The notes under the pieces were generated by a model. The model had not been told where the DNA came from. It saw only the letters and a list, made by a program, of their open reading frames with translations, and did not search any database. A program made the translations under genes and the position numbers. Of a stretch of 14,987 nt of DNA, positions 13,235-14,987 are shown in pieces (the stretch's first letter is position 1; each line of letters begins with the position of its first letter). This DNA is from Bacillota bacterium (GTDB lineage Bacteria; Bacillota; Proteinivoracia; UBA4975). The stretch is taken from NCBI GenBank assembly GCA_012727415.1, contig JAAYHI010000181.1, positions 1-14,987 on the forward strand, given 5' to 3'.

Positions 13235-14818
13235 ATGGACAATCAACAGCGGCCACAGAAGCCACTGCTTTTTTACTACGCTATTATCCTGGGCATTGTT
13301 TTGTTGTTAAATATGTTTTTGTTCCCTTCGCTGCGCCAGGCCAAAGTTACTGAGGTGGACTACGGGACTTTTCTGCGGCAGGTTGAAGCGGGCGAGGTAA
13401 AAAAAGTGGAGATACAGGAGCTCCAAATTGTATTTACCATTGAAGAGAATGGCGAAGAGAAGCTGTACGTCACCGGCAAGATTGATGACCCCGGTTTAGT
13501 GGAACGCCTGCATGCATCCGGGGCAGAATTCAAGCGAGTCATTCCCAAAGAGATGTCTCCTTTATTGGATTTTCTCCTTTCCTGGCTCGTGCCTATCGGG
13601 ATCTTTGTCCTTCTGGGCAGGTTTATAACCAGCAGATTCCAAAAAGCCATGGGCAGCAATACCATGTCTTTTGGCCGCAGCAATGCCAAGATCTATGTGC
13701 ATGCCCAGACCGGCAAGACCTTTGCTGATGTGGCCGGCCAGGACGAGGCCAAGGAAGCCCTGGAGGAAATTGTGGATTTCCTGCATAATCCGAAAAAATA
13801 TGTGGAAATTGGGGCGAAAATTCCCAAGGGGGCACTGCTGGTAGGTCCCCCGGGCACAGGTAAGACCTTGCTGGCCCAAGCAGTTGCCGGTGAGGCTCAA
13901 GTTCCCTTTTTCTCTATATCCGGCTCCGAGTTTGTCGAGATGTTTGTGGGCATGGGTGCTGCCCGGGTCAGGGATCTCTTTAAGCAGGCCCAGGCCAAAG
14001 CTCCCTGCATTATTTTCATTGACGAGATTGACACCATCGGCAAGACCCGCACTGGCGGGGGCCTGGGCAGCAATGATGAGAGGGAGCAGACCCTCAACCA
14101 GCTTCTGACCGAGATGGACGGTTTCCAGTCGGACAAGGGGCTGGTCATCCTGGCAGCTACTAACCGTCCGGAAATCCTGGACAAGGCCCTGTTGCGTCCC
14201 GGCCGTTTCGACCGGCGCATTCCTGTGGAGTTGCCGGACCTGGCCGGCCGGGAGGCTGTGCTCAAGGTCCACGCCAAGAAGGTTAAATTGGGGCCCAATA
14301 TAGATTTTAATGCCATCGCCCGGGCCACCTCGGGGGCTTCCGGGGCAGACCTGGCCAATATTATTAACGAGGCCGCCCTCCGGGCAGTCAGGCTAGGCCG
14401 CAAAAGGGTGCTGCAAAGTGACCTGGAAGAATCGGTGGAAGTCGTTATTGCCGGCTACCAGCGCAAAAACGCCGTTCTCAGTGACAAGGACAAGTTGGCC
14501 ATAGCCTACCATGAAATCGGCCATGCCTTGGTGGCTGCAAAACTGGAGAATACTGCCCCGGTGCATAAGATTACCATTGTGCCCCGAACATCGGGGGCCT
14601 TGGGATTCACTATGCAGCTGGAGGAAACGGAGAAGGTACTTCTCACTAAAGAACAAGTTCTGGAAAAGATTACCGTGCTGCTTGGGGGAAGGGCTGCTGC
14701 ATGTTTACCGGTATTCAACCCTTTGCCGGCAGCCTCTACCCCGATCAGCTGGACCCCTTCATCCTCAACGTATTTACATCTTGAACGGACATATGGTAAT
14801 CCAGTTGAGGCTTTCTGA
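13235..14818 (+). CDS. ftsH: FtsH-type AAA+ membrane metalloprotease, 3' end lost at a chimeric junction
   Basis: FtsH degrades membrane and short-lived cytosolic proteins as a hexamer. Residues about 14-31 and 109-127 are the two membrane segments flanking the extracytoplasmic domain. The AAA+ domain has Walker A GPPGTGKT (204-211), Walker B FIDEID (about 261-266) and RPGRFDR (321-327). The zinc motif HEIGH is at 426-430. Similarity continues to LGGRAA (483-488), then stops: the expected EELVFG and the downstream third zinc ligand are replaced by ~39 unrelated residues ending at a TGA. About 110-160 residues are missing, so this form should be inactive as a protease. The ATG at 13235 follows AAGGAGAGG; the TTG at 13211 is less likely. 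True ftsH sequence probably ends near 14,700. Confidence 0.9.
   Translation: MDNQQRPQKPLLFYYAIILGIVLLLNMFLFPSLRQAKVTEVDYGTFLRQVEAGEVKKVEIQELQIVFTIEENGEEKLYVTGKIDDPGLVERLHASGAEFKRVIPKEMSPLLDFLLSWLVPIGIFVLLGRFITSRFQKAMGSNTMSFGRSNAKIYVHAQTGKTFADVAGQDEAKEALEEIVDFLHNPKKYVEIGAKIPKGALLVGPPGTGKTLLAQAVAGEAQVPFFSISGSEFVEMFVGMGAARVRDLFKQAQAKAPCIIFIDEIDTIGKTRTGGGLGSNDEREQTLNQLLTEMDGFQSDKGLVILAATNRPEILDKALLRPGRFDRRIPVELPDLAGREAVLKVHAKKVKLGPNIDFNAIARATSGASGADLANIINEAALRAVRLGRKRVLQSDLEESVEVVIAGYQRKNAVLSDKDKLAIAYHEIGHALVAAKLENTAPVHKITIVPRTSGALGFTMQLEETEKVLLTKEQVLEKITVLLGGRAAACLPVFNPLPAASTPISWTPSSSTYLHLERTYGNPVEAF
14695..14775 (-). pseudogene. trpB: trpB fragment (tryptophan synthase beta chain), antisense to the ftsH frame
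   Basis: On the - strand this reads KYVEDEGVQLIGVEAAG followed by KGLNTGKHAA, about 27 codons. It matches the late TrpB segment that normally reads roughly F-x-x-(ED)-x-x-V-x-LIGVEAAGKGxxTGKHAA. The usual upstream GGGSNA...G and downstream ...GVLHG are both absent, so it is an isolated internal slice. It starts where ftsH similarity stops. It is a fragment, not an expressed gene. Confidence 0.75.
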
Positions 14819-14853
14819 ACACTGAATATTGATTTGCGAATTAATGCTGACGT
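14776..14853. other. Unassigned segment between the trpB and rpoN fragments
   Basis: About 78 bases that match neither neighbour. On the - strand the frame stays open (TSALIRKSIFSVQKASTG and so on) but resembles neither TrpB nor RpoN; on the + strand it supplies the last residues of the broken ftsH frame. I see no terminal inverted repeat, target-site duplication or transposase motif. It may itself contain another junction. Confidence 0.4.
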
Positions 14854-14985
14854 TTCTGCTTCATACATTTTGATTATATCTTTTATTATTGCTTTTATAG
14901 TTTTATTCGACACTTCTTTTCCTGATTTAGTTTCTAATGAATCAGAGAAAAAATGCTTTAAAAGAAATGTTCCATACGGTGTAGC
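14854..14985 (-). pseudogene. rpoN: rpoN (sigma-54) C-terminal-region fragment, AT-rich, runs off the edge
   Basis: The - strand is open from the right edge and reads ATPYGTFLLKHFFSDSLE, then TKSGKEVSNKTIKAIIKDII: about 44 codons matching the part of sigma-54 just before its RpoN box (compare TPRGxxxLKYFFSS...SSxxIKxxIKxLI). The expected KPLSDQKI and the RpoN box (ARRTVAKYRE) do not follow; similarity is lost after MYEAE. The fragment is far more AT-rich than the rest of the window, so it may come from another genome. Confidence 0.65.
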
Positions 14986-14987
14986 CA

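Noticed and set aside
14506..14913. A 135-codon open frame on the - strand at the right end
   Set aside because: It is a composite: rpoN fragment, unassigned bases, trpB fragment and antisense of ftsH. It is not a single gene.
14699..14987. An insertion sequence or transposon disrupting ftsH
   Set aside because: No transposase motif, terminal inverted repeat or target duplication is visible. The pieces match housekeeping genes (trpB, rpoN) in fragments, which fits a chimera better.
1..14987. CRISPR arrays, tRNA or rRNA genes
   Set aside because: No regularly spaced direct repeats, cloverleaf-like stretches or rRNA-like segments were found on reading through the window.

Overview
The window looks like chromosome from an anaerobic Firmicute, probably of the Clostridia. 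The signs are strong Shine-Dalgarno sequences, several TTG/GTG starts, sigma-A promoters with TATAAT boxes, a PyrR-type RNA attenuator, and an operon of ferredoxin-containing P-loop ATPases of a kind found mainly in anaerobes. Base composition is roughly balanced and fairly even until about position 14,780, where it becomes AT-rich.

Layout. (1) 2-4786: an unrecognised membrane protein cut by the left edge, an M20 metallopeptidase, a membrane-anchored metallophosphoesterase and a cardiolipin synthase, all on the + strand; the last has its own promoter. (2) 4815-8808: a seven-gene operon: DUF5320 protein, UPF0251 (DUF134) DNA-binding protein, NifX-type protein, two MinD-family ATPases each with a two-cluster ferredoxin insert, an Mrp/NBP35-type Fe-S carrier ATPase, and a second NifX-type protein with a Cys/His tail. 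It has a strong sigma-A promoter flanked by two identical perfect 12-bp palindromes and ends in a hairpin terminator. Its gene content resembles the anaerobe-specific 'orange protein' (ORP) loci of Desulfovibrio, but with different apparent regulation. (3) 8810-10117: a promoter with a perfect 9-1-9 palindrome at the start site, an SPFH/band-7 membrane protein and a 56-residue Arc-type ribbon-helix-helix protein, closed by a bidirectional terminator. (4) 10137-11707, - strand: a uracil permease gene whose leader holds a PyrR-type binding loop, an alternative antiterminator pairing and a strong terminator. (5) 11788-13170: an SLC13/ArsB-like permease with promoter and terminator. (6) 13181-14818: ftsH, intact through the AAA+ domain and HEIGH zinc motif, then abruptly disrupted.

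The last ~290 bases look chimeric. Around 14,690-14,703 the ftsH frame loses similarity. The opposite strand then encodes ~27 codons of tryptophan synthase beta (trpB), followed by ~78 unassigned bases and ~44 codons of an AT-rich sigma-54 (rpoN) fragment running off the edge. An amplification or assembly artefact is the simplest reading.

The most interesting system is the 4.8-8.8 kb operon. Its proteins look suited to building, carrying or sensing an Fe-S or Mo/Fe-type metal cofactor. It has an apparent in-operon regulator (UPF0251), a twin-palindrome operator, and a pair of mutually exclusive RNA hairpins covering that regulator's ribosome-binding site.
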